Of a DNA stretch of 15,186 nt, positions 1-6,277 are shown one piece after another. The position numbers and the translations under genes are program-made. Every line of letters starts with the position of its first letter. Position 1 is the first letter of the stretch. The notes beneath the pieces are model-generated. The model did not search any database and was not told where the DNA came from. It was given only the letters and a program-made list of their open reading frames with translations. The DNA is from an uncultured Oscillospiraceae bacterium (GTDB lineage: Bacteria; Bacillota; Clostridia; Oscillospirales; Oscillospiraceae), in NCBI GenBank assembly GCA_958436045.1, contig CAUBIP010000038.1:1-15186 (forward strand). The letters are read 5' to 3'.

Positions 1-1063
1 CCCCGGAGGGCGGCGTGTTGGTGAAGACACCGTAGGTGTCTGTGCTGATGTTTTCGATATCGTACGCCCCGGCGCTGTGGACATTGGCGCGCCAGTTGAC
101 AAAAAGGGTGTGGTTGCTGTAGGCCCCGGCGCTGGCGATCTGCTCGCCCTGCCAGGCCAGAATTTTGCCGTCCCAAGTCGCACCGGCTTTGTAGCGGAGC
201 AGGAACGGGTGACGCTTGCCGGTGCGCTCGATAGACTCCTCACGGCTGTAGGCCCATTTGACGGGGCGGCCCGTTATGCGGCTGAGATATGCCGTCCGGG
301 CGGCCAGCATCCCCAGGCCGTCCTCCTTGCCGCCAAAGGTGCCGCCGATGGTCTCCTGCACAATCCGTACCCGGTTGATGGGGATCTCCAGAAAATCGGC
401 GACGTAACGGCGGGCGTAGTACGGGGCCTGGCAGCAGCAGTGGACGGTGATGAGCCCATCTGCCGGGTTACAGTAGGCCAGGGCCGCTTCGGGCTCGATA
501 TAAACATGCTCCGCGCACTGGGTCTCATACTCCCGCTCTAAGATCACGTCGCAGCGGGCAAAGGCTGCTTTGACATCGCCCTTGCGGATAGAGTAATGGG
601 TCTCGGTAAAGCGGTTATCCGGGTATTCGTCCCGGACCCGGGGCGCATCCGGCGACAGAGCGTCGCGGATGGACAGGACGGCGGGGTACTCCTCGTATTG
701 AACGGTGATGGCGTCCAACGCCTGCTGCACCAGAGTCGGGGACTCCGCCGCGACCAGGGCGACGAGATCGCCGCAGAAGCGGGGCCGGTCAGTGATATAG
801 CGGTGCGAGCTGCAGGAGACGTGCTTTTTCACATCTGCCGGGGTCAGCACGCAGCGGACGCCGGGGATGGCCCGGGCGCGGCTTGCGTCGATGGAGACGA
901 TCCTGCCGCTGGCGATCCCGGCGCTTTTGCCGCCGCCATAGAGCATATCCGGCAGGTGCATATCCGCGGTGTAGCGGGCGCGGCCGGTGACTTTCTCGTA
1001 AGCGTCCGCCCGGGGCGGTGTTGTGCCCAGAACGTCAAACTGTTTTGTATCATGCAGTGGCAT
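1..1063 (-). CDS. xdhA: Xanthine dehydrogenase-type molybdenum hydroxylase, molybdopterin-binding subunit (partial, C-terminus outside window)
   Basis: Reading the minus strand from the ATG at 1063 gives 354 codons with no stop before the window edge. The protein begins MPLHDTKQFDVLG, has the N-terminal module KVTGRARYTADM (residues 24-35), an EHVYIEP segment (185-191) like the conserved 'HxYxEP' of the family, a Gln (212) where the family carries its Mo-proximal Gln, and the molybdopterin loop GGTFGGKED (240-248). It stops at NTPPSG, just where the family continues A-F-R-G. Family members are about 750 residues, so over half is missing, including the catalytic Glu. It would hydroxylate purines such as hypoxanthine or xanthine; other molybdenum hydroxylases are possible. 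The usual 'LRSP' motif after LYG reads GGGKSAG (43-49), at unchanged length. An SD (AGAGG) lies 9 bases upstream, and an in-frame stop at 1082-1084 excludes an earlier start. It sits downstream of a nucleoside importer, which supports a purine role. Confidence 0.85.
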   Translation of the reverse strand, partial: MPLHDTKQFDVLGTTPPRADAYEKVTGRARYTADMHLPDMLYGGGKSAGIASGRIVSIDASRARAIPGVRCVLTPADVKKHVSCSSHRYITDRPRFCGDLVALVAAESPTLVQQALDAITVQYEEYPAVLSIRDALSPDAPRVRDEYPDNRFTETHYSIRKGDVKAAFARCDVILEREYETQCAEHVYIEPEAALAYCNPADGLITVHCCCQAPYYARRYVADFLEIPINRVRIVQETIGGTFGGKEDGLGMLAARTAYLSRITGRPVKWAYSREESIERTGKRHPFLLRYKAGATWDGKILAWQGEQIASAGAYSNHTLFVNWRANVHSAGAYDIENISTDTYGVFTNTPPSG

Positions 1064-1130
1064 ACGAAATGACCTCTCAAATCAAGCGATGATTGGCCCG
1101 AAACGCGGGATGCGTCATAGAGCATCTATT

Positions 1131-1159
1131 ATTATAACAGAAAAGCCCATTCGGTTCAA
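1131..1159 (-). promoter_or_regulatory. Sigma-70-type promoter for the xanthine dehydrogenase gene
   Basis: On the minus strand TTGAAC (plus 1154-1159) is followed after exactly 17 bases by a perfect TATAAT (plus 1131-1136), about 68 bases before the xdh start codon. The -35 element overlaps the stop codon of the upstream ATPase gene, so xdh can be transcribed apart from the transporter. Seen directly; activity is inferred. Confidence 0.6.
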
Positions 1160-2712
1160 TCCAAATTTTGGACGCACCCCGCCGGAGAATTTTGGACGCT
1201 CCGGCCTGCCATAGCCAGGGAGATCTCCTCCACCGGCGGGTCTTTTCCATCAAAAACGCCTAGAATGCGCCCCTCGTAGCAGACGGCGATCCGGTCGGCC
1301 AGCTGTAGAATTTCGGCAAGGTCCGCAGAGATCAGCAGGACAGCACAGCCCCGCTGCTTTGCCTGGACCAGGTACTCGTGGACAAAGGCGGCTGCGCCGA
1401 TATCCAGCCCCCGAATGGGGTGCGCGGCGACGAGGACATCCGGTTGCTGCTCCAGCTCCCGGGCCAGGATGACCTTCTGCTGGTTGCCGCCGGAGAGACT
1501 GGCCACCGGCTGCTGAGTGCTGTGGCAGCGGATGTCGTATTTTTCCCGCATCGTTTCGGCATAGCGGGCGATGGCGCGCCGGTTCAGGCCCCAGCCGCGC
1601 CACCGGACGCGCCGGTCGCCAGGCAGCAGCTTCATCATCAAATTCTCCTGGATGGACATGGCACCGGCCAGGCCCATCCGGTTGCGGTCCTCCGGAATAT
1701 GGGCGACTTGGCGGCGGATGAACCAGCCCGGGTCAAAGCGGGTGACAGTCTGACCGTGGAACACGATCTGGCCGGACTCCGGCGTCAGCAGCCCGGTGAC
1801 AGCCTGGGCAAGCTGGGATTGGCCGTTGCCGTCTACCCCGGCGATGCCTAAAATTTCGCCTGGGTGTAGGTCGAGGTCCACGTGGTCTAGCCCATTGTGC
1901 TTGGAGGCGGCATGGTAGCAGACCTGGCGCAGCTCCAGGATCGGCCCAGCCTGGGCCGTGGATTTTTCATAGATGCAGGTCTCGACCTGGCTGCCGACCA
2001 TGGTGCTGGCCAGCGTTTGCTCATTTGCCTGGGTCATGTCCGTAATCTCGGCCACGGCTTCGCCCCGGCGCAGGACGAGAATGCGGTCGCTGATGGCCAT
2101 GACCTCCCGCAGCTTGTGGGAGATGAAGAGGATGCCTTTTCCCTCCTGCTGCAGGCGGCGGATGATGGCAAAGAGCCCCTCGGTCTCCTCATCTGTCAGG
2201 ACGGCGGTGGGCTCATCCAGAATCAGGATCTCCGCGCCGCGCCAGAGGGCCTTGAGGATTTCCACCCGCTGCTGCGCACAGACGGAGAGCTCCGTGATCT
2301 TCTGATCCAGAGAGACCTCCAGGCCGTATTTTTCCGAAAGCGCCTGGATCTGGGCTCGCAGCTTGCCTGCGTGGATCAAGACAGAGCGCTCCTGCGACAG
2401 ACCCAGAATGATATTCTGGAAGACCGTCATAGCCTCTACCAGCATAAAGTGCTGGTGGACCATGCCGATCCCGCGCTGCACAGCGCTGGCGGGAGAGGTG
2501 AGCCGGACCTCCTGGCCATGGAGGAAGATTTTTCCCTCTGTCGGGTGGTACAGGCCGCACAGGACATTCATCAGTGTGCTTTTGCCTGCGCCGTTTTCCC
2601 CCAGAAGAGTCAGGACCTCGCCTTGGTGCAGGGTCAGGCTAATATCCCGGTTGGCGGTGAAAACGCCGAATTTTTTCGTGATATGCTCCATCCGGAGCAG
2701 GCACTCGGCCAT
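1156..2712 (-). CDS. Nucleoside/purine ABC importer, double ATP-binding subunit (NupO/YufO family)
   Basis: A 518-residue protein with two fused nucleotide-binding domains of the carbohydrate/nucleoside (CUT2-like, BMP-linked) class; it energises uptake at the inner face of the membrane. NBD1: Walker A GENGAGKST (38-46), Q-loop near 86, signature LSVCAQQR (142-149), Walker B ILILDEPTA (162-170), switch His199. NBD2: degenerate Walker A GVDGNGQSQ (292-300), intact signature LSGGNQQK (406-413), Walker B region VLVAAHPIRGLD (426-437) without the Asp-Glu pair. Degeneracy of NBD2 is normal for the family, but Cys145 replacing the signature Gly in NBD1 is unusual. The start at 2712 has a strong AGGAGG 8 bases upstream. 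It follows the binding-protein gene after a GC-rich hairpin. The last ~14 residues look non-conserved and coincide with DNA repeats before the next promoter. The substrate is inferred from neighbours. Confidence 0.93.
   Translation of the reverse strand: MAECLLRMEHITKKFGVFTANRDISLTLHQGEVLTLLGENGAGKSTLMNVLCGLYHPTEGKIFLHGQEVRLTSPASAVQRGIGMVHQHFMLVEAMTVFQNIILGLSQERSVLIHAGKLRAQIQALSEKYGLEVSLDQKITELSVCAQQRVEILKALWRGAEILILDEPTAVLTDEETEGLFAIIRRLQQEGKGILFISHKLREVMAISDRILVLRRGEAVAEITDMTQANEQTLASTMVGSQVETCIYEKSTAQAGPILELRQVCYHAASKHNGLDHVDLDLHPGEILGIAGVDGNGQSQLAQAVTGLLTPESGQIVFHGQTVTRFDPGWFIRRQVAHIPEDRNRMGLAGAMSIQENLMMKLLPGDRRVRWRGWGLNRRAIARYAETMREKYDIRCHSTQQPVASLSGGNQQKVILARELEQQPDVLVAAHPIRGLDIGAAAFVHEYLVQAKQRGCAVLLISADLAEILQLADRIAVCYEGRILGVFDGKDPPVEEISLAMAGRSVQNSPAGCVQNLD
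1164..1205. repeat. 12-bp direct repeat plus 7-bp inverted repeat just upstream of the xdh promoter
   Basis: AATTTTGGACGC occurs at 1164-1175 and again at 1188-1199, offset by 24 bp. The second copy lies inside a perfect inverted repeat GCCGGAG (1181-1187) / CTCCGGC (1199-1205). All of this falls within the last codons of the ATPase gene, outside its conserved domains, and abuts the -35 of the xdh promoter. No T-run follows, so it is not an intrinsic terminator. It could be an operator or activator site (inference). Confidence 0.4.
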
Positions 2713-2734
2713 AGCGTGGGCCTCCTTTCGGCTA

Positions 2735-2758
2735 CCGGTGCGGCGTGCGCCGCACCGG
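2735..2758 (-). other. Strong intercistronic hairpin between binding-protein and ATPase genes
   Basis: Perfect 11-bp arms CCGGTGCGGCG (2735-2745) and CGCCGCACCGG (2748-2758) flank two bases; as RNA this folds as a 10-bp stem with a GCAC loop. It lies 14 bases after the lipoprotein stop and just before the ATPase SD, with no following T-run. It most likely protects the 3' end of the binding-protein message or dampens read-through, as is known for other importer operons (inference). Confidence 0.6.
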
Positions 2759-2772
2759 GGCGGTTGGGTTAG

Positions 2773-3759
2773 TCAGCGGGTCAGGGTGATTTCTCCGGCG
2801 GCCAGCTTATTGTAGATATCCATGGCCTGGGCCTCAAATTCCTTGGCGTTGTTGCCGAAGGCGCCGTAGGAGAGAACTTTTTCGGCCGCGCCGGCAGAGT
2901 AAACCTTACCGCCGAAGCTGCCGTTTACCCAGTCCTCCAGGCCAAGGCTGATGAGGGCAACGTTATCGGTGACGATGCTCGTCAGGATCAGGTCCGGGTT
3001 TTCCTGGAGGCAGTCCGAGGGCTGGGCGATGCCGTAGCGGTTTGTATGCTCCGCCGCGCCCTCCCGGACGCCGACGTCCACCTGCCCGGCGTTGCCAAAG
3101 AAGACGTCCACATCCTTGGCCGAGATCATGGAGATAGCGATCTCCTTGCCCTTGGCCGAATCGGTCCAGGAACCGGTATAGCCGGAGGCGACGTCAATGG
3201 CGGGGTCAATGTACTGCGCGCCCTGCTCGTAGCCGTTCAGGCAGTCGATGGAGGTCGTGATCTCCTCCGCGCCGACATAGCCGAGGTGCTTGGTCTTTGT
3301 CCGCAGCCCGGCGACGACCCCAGCCATAAAGCCCATCTGGACATTGTCTGCCTTGATGGAGATGTAGTTATCGCCGCAGATGTCGCCGTTGAGGACCATA
3401 AAGCCAACGTCGGGATAGTTGGGCGCGACCTCCAGGATGGCATCGGTATATTCGTTGCCGGGGACGAAGATCAGGTCAAAGCCCATGTTGGCGTAGTCGC
3501 TGAGGGTCGTGACATAGTCGGCCTTGTCAATGTTTTCCGTGTAAGCTGTTTCAAAATTGTACTGCTTGGCGGCTTCGACCATGCCGCCGTAGCAGGCTTG
3601 GTTCCAGCCGCCGTCGTTGATCGAGGCGTTGGTCATGTAGGCAATTTTCCCCGCTGTGCCACCGGAAGCGGCGGAGCCGGGGTCGGCATTGTCTCCGCAG
3701 CCGGTAAACAGGCAGGCGGTGAGCAGGATGGTGAGCAAAAGTGATGCGATTTTTTTCAT
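2773..3759 (-). CDS. BMP-family substrate-binding lipoprotein of a nucleoside/purine ABC importer
   Basis: A 328-residue secreted lipoprotein of the Bmp/PnrA/NupN family that would capture a nucleoside or purine outside the cell and deliver it to the two permeases. It begins MKK, has a hydrophobic signal (about 4-20), and the likely lipidated Cys21 in LFTGC followed by GDN; LLTAC at Cys16 is a second, less likely lipobox. The mature part shows the family pattern GKIAYMTN (37-44), DGGWNQ (49-54), a long alternating alpha/beta body (KHLGYVG, VDVFFGNAGQVDVGV), and the C-terminal helix EAQAMDIYNKL. I chose the ATG at 3759, not the in-frame ATG at 3774: the bases between form the SD GGAGGAG, 6 bases before 3759. 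It is third in the operon, with hairpins on both sides. Confidence 0.92.
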   Translation of the reverse strand: MKKIASLLLTILLTACLFTGCGDNADPGSAASGGTAGKIAYMTNASINDGGWNQACYGGMVEAAKQYNFETAYTENIDKADYVTTLSDYANMGFDLIFVPGNEYTDAILEVAPNYPDVGFMVLNGDICGDNYISIKADNVQMGFMAGVVAGLRTKTKHLGYVGAEEITTSIDCLNGYEQGAQYIDPAIDVASGYTGSWTDSAKGKEIAISMISAKDVDVFFGNAGQVDVGVREGAAEHTNRYGIAQPSDCLQENPDLILTSIVTDNVALISLGLEDWVNGSFGGKVYSAGAAEKVLSYGAFGNNAKEFEAQAMDIYNKLAAGEITLTR

Positions 3760-3789
3760 AGTGATCTCCTCCATATGGTTTTAAGTGGT

Positions 3790-3806
3790 AGGGGATACGC
3801 ACCCCT
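3790..3806 (-). other. Small hairpin upstream of the binding-protein gene
   Basis: AGGGG (3790-3794) and CCCCT (3802-3806) form a 5-bp stem with a 7-base loop between the second permease stop and the lipoprotein SD. No T-run follows. It may mark a 5' processing or stabilising site for the lipoprotein message; weak evidence alone. Confidence 0.3.
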
Positions 3807-3818
3807 GATGGGACGGGA

Positions 3819-4745
3819 TCAGCAGCCCTCCCGGGCGTAGGGCTGGCCGTTGGCCTTGGGGCCGCTGCTCTTTTGCCGCATAAAGACGAGGGCGGCAAAG
3901 GTGCAAAGATACGGCAGCATGGCCAACAGCTGGTACGGCAACTGCAGCAGGACCTGCAGCCGCAGCTGCAGCGCGTCGACAAAGCCGAACAGCAGTGTCG
4001 CCAGGAAGACGCCCAGGGGCGTCCAGCCGCCAAAGATGACGGCGGACAGAGCGATAAAGCCCCGGCCGGTGACCATGCCCTCAGTAAAGGTGCTCATGTA
4101 GCAGGTCGTCAGGAATGCGCCGCCCAGCCCAGCCAGCGCGCCGCAGATCACCGAGGCCAGATACTTGACCCGGTTGACATGGATGCCCATAGTCTCCGCT
4201 GCCCGGGGATATTCGCCGACGGCCATGAAATTGATGCCGGGCCGCGTCTTATAAAAGAAGAACCAGGTGCCAAGCAGAAGCAGCAGGCTCAGATAGGTCA
4301 TTGGGGTGGCGGAGAACAGCGCGCCCAGGATGGGAATGTCCGAGAGCCAGGGAATGTGGATATTCTGCATCAGGTTGACGGCGATGAGCGTATCCGTCAC
4401 GCCGAAATAGCGTCGATAGAGATAGGTCACCAGCGCCGGGCCAAGGATATTCAGCGCCATGCCGTTGATGATCTGCCCGGCCCGCAGGGTGATGGTGCAG
4501 AAGGCATAGATCATATTCAATGCCACGCCGCACAGCGCACCCAGCAGCAATCCCATCCAGGGGCTGCCCGTAAGGCAGCCGCCGAGAAATCCGGCGATGG
4601 TACCGATGCTCATAATACCGTCGAGGCCGATATTCGTTAGTCCGGCGCGTTCGGAGTAGAGCTCGCCCAGGGCGACCAGGAGCAGCGGCGTCATCATCCG
4701 CAGGGTCGCCCCGGTGATGTTGTCGAGGAAGAACAGTGCTGTCAT
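3819..4745 (-). CDS. Nucleoside/purine ABC importer permease (NupQ/YufQ family)
   Basis: A 308-residue, very hydrophobic inner-membrane protein of the BPD_transp_2 permease family. The family hallmark is visible near the N-terminus: LLVALGELYSERAGLTNIG (22-40) followed by LDGIMSIGTIAG, then successive membrane segments with a PFGG-less, Gly-rich second half (CGALAGLGGAFL; SAVIFGGWTPLG). Its length matches NupQ. The ATG overlaps the TGA of the upstream permease as ATGA (4742-4745), and an AGGAGG lies 7 bases upstream, so the two permeases are probably translationally coupled in a 1:1 ratio, as expected for a heterodimeric channel. The substrate is inferred from the adjacent BMP lipoprotein and xanthine dehydrogenase. 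Nothing is truncated. Confidence 0.92.
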   Translation of the reverse strand: MTALFFLDNITGATLRMMTPLLLVALGELYSERAGLTNIGLDGIMSIGTIAGFLGGCLTGSPWMGLLLGALCGVALNMIYAFCTITLRAGQIINGMALNILGPALVTYLYRRYFGVTDTLIAVNLMQNIHIPWLSDIPILGALFSATPMTYLSLLLLLGTWFFFYKTRPGINFMAVGEYPRAAETMGIHVNRVKYLASVICGALAGLGGAFLTTCYMSTFTEGMVTGRGFIALSAVIFGGWTPLGVFLATLLFGFVDALQLRLQVLLQLPYQLLAMLPYLCTFAALVFMRQKSSGPKANGQPYAREGC

Positions 4746-5812
4746 CGTTTGGCCTCCTTTCTTTTGGCAAAGCGGGCCTGGAGCGGTTGAAATACTGGCA
4801 GCGCGACAAGGGCGGAGCCAGCCACGGCGAAGATAATGATAATGCCTTGCAGAATGTCGACAATGGCTGTCGTGATACCGGTGGCGACCTGCATCGTATT
4901 GGCCCCGCAGCGCAGGACGGCGAAGAGATAGGCGACCAGCAGCGTTCCCAGCGGGTGCAGCTGCCCAATGAGGGCGATAGCGACGCCGTCGAAGCCGTAG
5001 CCTAGGCCGAAGCCCGTCTGGAGCCGGTAGGACGCACCCAGCAGTTCGACCGCGCCGCCTAGTCCGGCAATCATACCAGAGATGACGAAGGAGAGAATCA
5101 TGTACCGCTCCACGGCAAAGCCGTTGACCCGGGCAGCGTCCCGGTTTACGCCGACGACGCGGAGACTGTAGCCTTGGTAGGTGTGAAACAGGAAGTAGTA
5201 GACAAGTCCGACGAAAAGCAGCGCCAGCAGAATGCCGGTGTGGGCCCGGGTCGAGCCGAGGAAGCGGGTCAGCTTAATCTGAGCATCGACGGCGGCGGTC
5301 TGGGGAATGCGGTCCTCCATCAGGGGACCGGAGTAGAGATAGGACATAAAGAGCGTCGCGATGTAGTTAAGCAGGATCGTGATGATCATCTCATTTGTGT
5401 GGTGCTTTGCCTTGAGATAGCCGGGAATGGCGGCCCAGATGCCACCCGCCAGAATGGCCAGCACAAGGCACAGCGCCAGCCGCAGCGGTGCGGGCACGCC
5501 GGGGAAGGCGGTCCCAAACCAGCAGGCGGCGATGGCCCCCATGATGAATTGCCCCTCCGCGCCCAGGTTCAGCATGCCACAGCGATAGGCAAAGACGGCG
5601 GCAAGGCCGGTGAAGATCAGCGGCGTCGCCTTGACCAGTGTCTCGCTCCAGGACTGCAGGCTGCCGAAGGCGCCCCGGAGAAGGTAGCCATAGGCGGTCA
5701 GCGGGTCACGTCCGGCGGCGGCGATGATCACCGCGCCGAGGGCCAGAGAGAGGACGACGGCCAGCACGGGCATGATGATCTTGCGCAGCAGGTCGGTTTT
5801 GGCTGCTTTCAT
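4742..5812 (-). CDS. Nucleoside/purine ABC importer permease (NupP/YufP family)
   Basis: A 356-residue inner-membrane protein, first gene of the minus-strand operon. A basic N-terminus (MKAAKTDLLRK) is followed by a first membrane segment at about 12-33, then the family hallmark TPLIFTGLAAVFAYRCGMLN (63-82) and LGAEGQFIMGAI. Further hallmarks are EMIITILLNYIA (131-142) and GFDGVAIALIGQ in the C-terminal half; the tail is strongly basic (RFAKRKEAKR). The length is as expected for NupP-type permeases. I chose the ATG at 5812 over the in-frame ATG at 5845 because GGAGG lies 7 bases upstream of it and the extra 11 residues look like leader sequence. It pairs with the following permease to form the channel. 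Its leader RNA is predicted to be structured. Confidence 0.92.
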   Translation of the reverse strand: MKAAKTDLLRKIIMPVLAVVLSLALGAVIIAAAGRDPLTAYGYLLRGAFGSLQSWSETLVKATPLIFTGLAAVFAYRCGMLNLGAEGQFIMGAIAACWFGTAFPGVPAPLRLALCLVLAILAGGIWAAIPGYLKAKHHTNEMIITILLNYIATLFMSYLYSGPLMEDRIPQTAAVDAQIKLTRFLGSTRAHTGILLALLFVGLVYYFLFHTYQGYSLRVVGVNRDAARVNGFAVERYMILSFVISGMIAGLGGAVELLGASYRLQTGFGLGYGFDGVAIALIGQLHPLGTLLVAYLFAVLRCGANTMQVATGITTAIVDILQGIIIIFAVAGSALVALPVFQPLQARFAKRKEAKR

Positions 5813-5844
5813 AAGCGATCCTCCATTTCCATGTGATGTTGCCA

Positions 5845-5894
5845 TCCGGCAGCGATTCGGTCTCCGCGGTGCGCCTGTGTGGAGACCGGCCGGA
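5845..5894 (-). promoter_or_regulatory. Structured 5' leader of the importer mRNA (candidate cis-regulatory RNA)
   Basis: In the minus-strand transcript TCCGGC (plus 5889-5894) pairs with GCCGGA (plus 5845-5850). Directly stacked inside it, CGGTCTCC (plus 5881-5888) pairs with GGAGACCG (plus 5858-5865). The result is a 14-bp stem with a 7-base bulge on the 3' side and a 15-base apical loop, ending about 20 bases before the permease SD. The pairing is seen in the sequence; I do not recognise a known riboswitch class, so the function is unknown. Confidence 0.45.
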
Positions 5895-5923
5895 CGATTT
5901 GCAGGAAGATTGGACTTGGTACT

Positions 5924-5932
5924 ATTTTAACA
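5924..5932 (-). promoter_or_regulatory. Extended -10 promoter for the importer operon
   Basis: On the minus strand TGTTAAAAT gives an extended -10 (TG, one base, TAAAAT; -10 at plus 5924-5929). No good -35 is present at 16-17 bases (GCGTCA/AGCGTC), which fits an extended -10 promoter. Transcription would start near 5917, giving a leader of about 105 bases that includes the hairpin at 5845-5894. Confidence 0.45.
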
Positions 5933-5953
5933 CAAGACGATATAATGACGCTA

Positions 5954-5982
5954 TTGACAAATTAAAAGAATAATAATAGAAT
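5954..5982 (+). promoter_or_regulatory. Strong rightward sigma-70-type promoter
   Basis: A perfect TTGACA (5954-5959), a 17-base spacer, and TAGAAT (5977-5982, one mismatch to TATAAT). This is among the best consensus matches in the window. Transcription would begin near 5990 and read toward argG, over 500 bases away. A further perfect TATAAT at 5941-5946 has only a poorly spaced partner. The purpose of this promoter is not obvious. Confidence 0.5.
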
Positions 5983-6057
5983 TGTTTTGGCTAATATGTA
6001 TATATCCCGGCGAATAACTTGCGAAAATTTGACGGAAAAGTAGCGAGAAATATCGTA

Positions 6058-6070
6058 TCAGTACTACTGA
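6058..6070. promoter_or_regulatory. 13-bp odd-centred palindrome with GTANTAC core (candidate operator)
   Basis: TCAGTA (6058-6063), C, TACTGA (6065-6070) is a perfect palindrome around one central base. Its GTACTAC core matches the GTANTAC core of the two sites at 6180-6206, suggesting binding by the same regulator. The GT-N3-AC core is known for FadR-type GntR regulators; that assignment is inference. Confidence 0.35.
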
Positions 6071-6174
6071 ATTGGAGCGGAAAAACCAGAAAGATGGAGG
6101 GATAGCCGCTGGAGACCGGGGGATTTTCCTTGGCAGCTGCGGGAAAAGCTGGGGACGGCATAGATTGCAGCAGA

Positions 6175-6211
6175 TTATATGTATTACATAATGAAAGTGT
6201 AATACATATAA
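6175..6211. repeat. Perfect 13-bp inverted repeat containing two TGTANTACA sites (candidate operator)
   Basis: TTATATGTATTAC (6175-6187) and GTAATACATATAA (6199-6211) are perfect inverse complements around an 11-base spacer. Each arm region also forms its own odd-centred palindrome, TGTATTACA (6180-6188) and TGTAATACA (6198-6206), centred 18 bp apart, so two dimers could bind side by side. -10-like hexamers overlap it: TATAAT on the minus strand (plus 6174-6179) and CATAAT on the plus strand (6187-6192, with TTGCAG at 6165-6170). The position fits repression of a promoter; the regulator is unknown. Confidence 0.55.
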
Positions 6212-6277
6212 CGGTCCACACCCCGATTGCACCGGGCGCTGCCGCGCAAGAGATGGGATCTACGCCAGGAGCATGAT

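Noticed and set aside
901..960. Compensated frameshift in the xdh N-terminus explaining the missing LRSP motif
   Set aside because: The segment GGGKSAG has the same length as the usual motif and the other frames do not restore it, so divergence is the simpler reading.
1897..2772. 291-codon plus-strand frame over the ATPase gene
   Set aside because: Shadow of a gene with intact Walker and signature motifs on the other strand.
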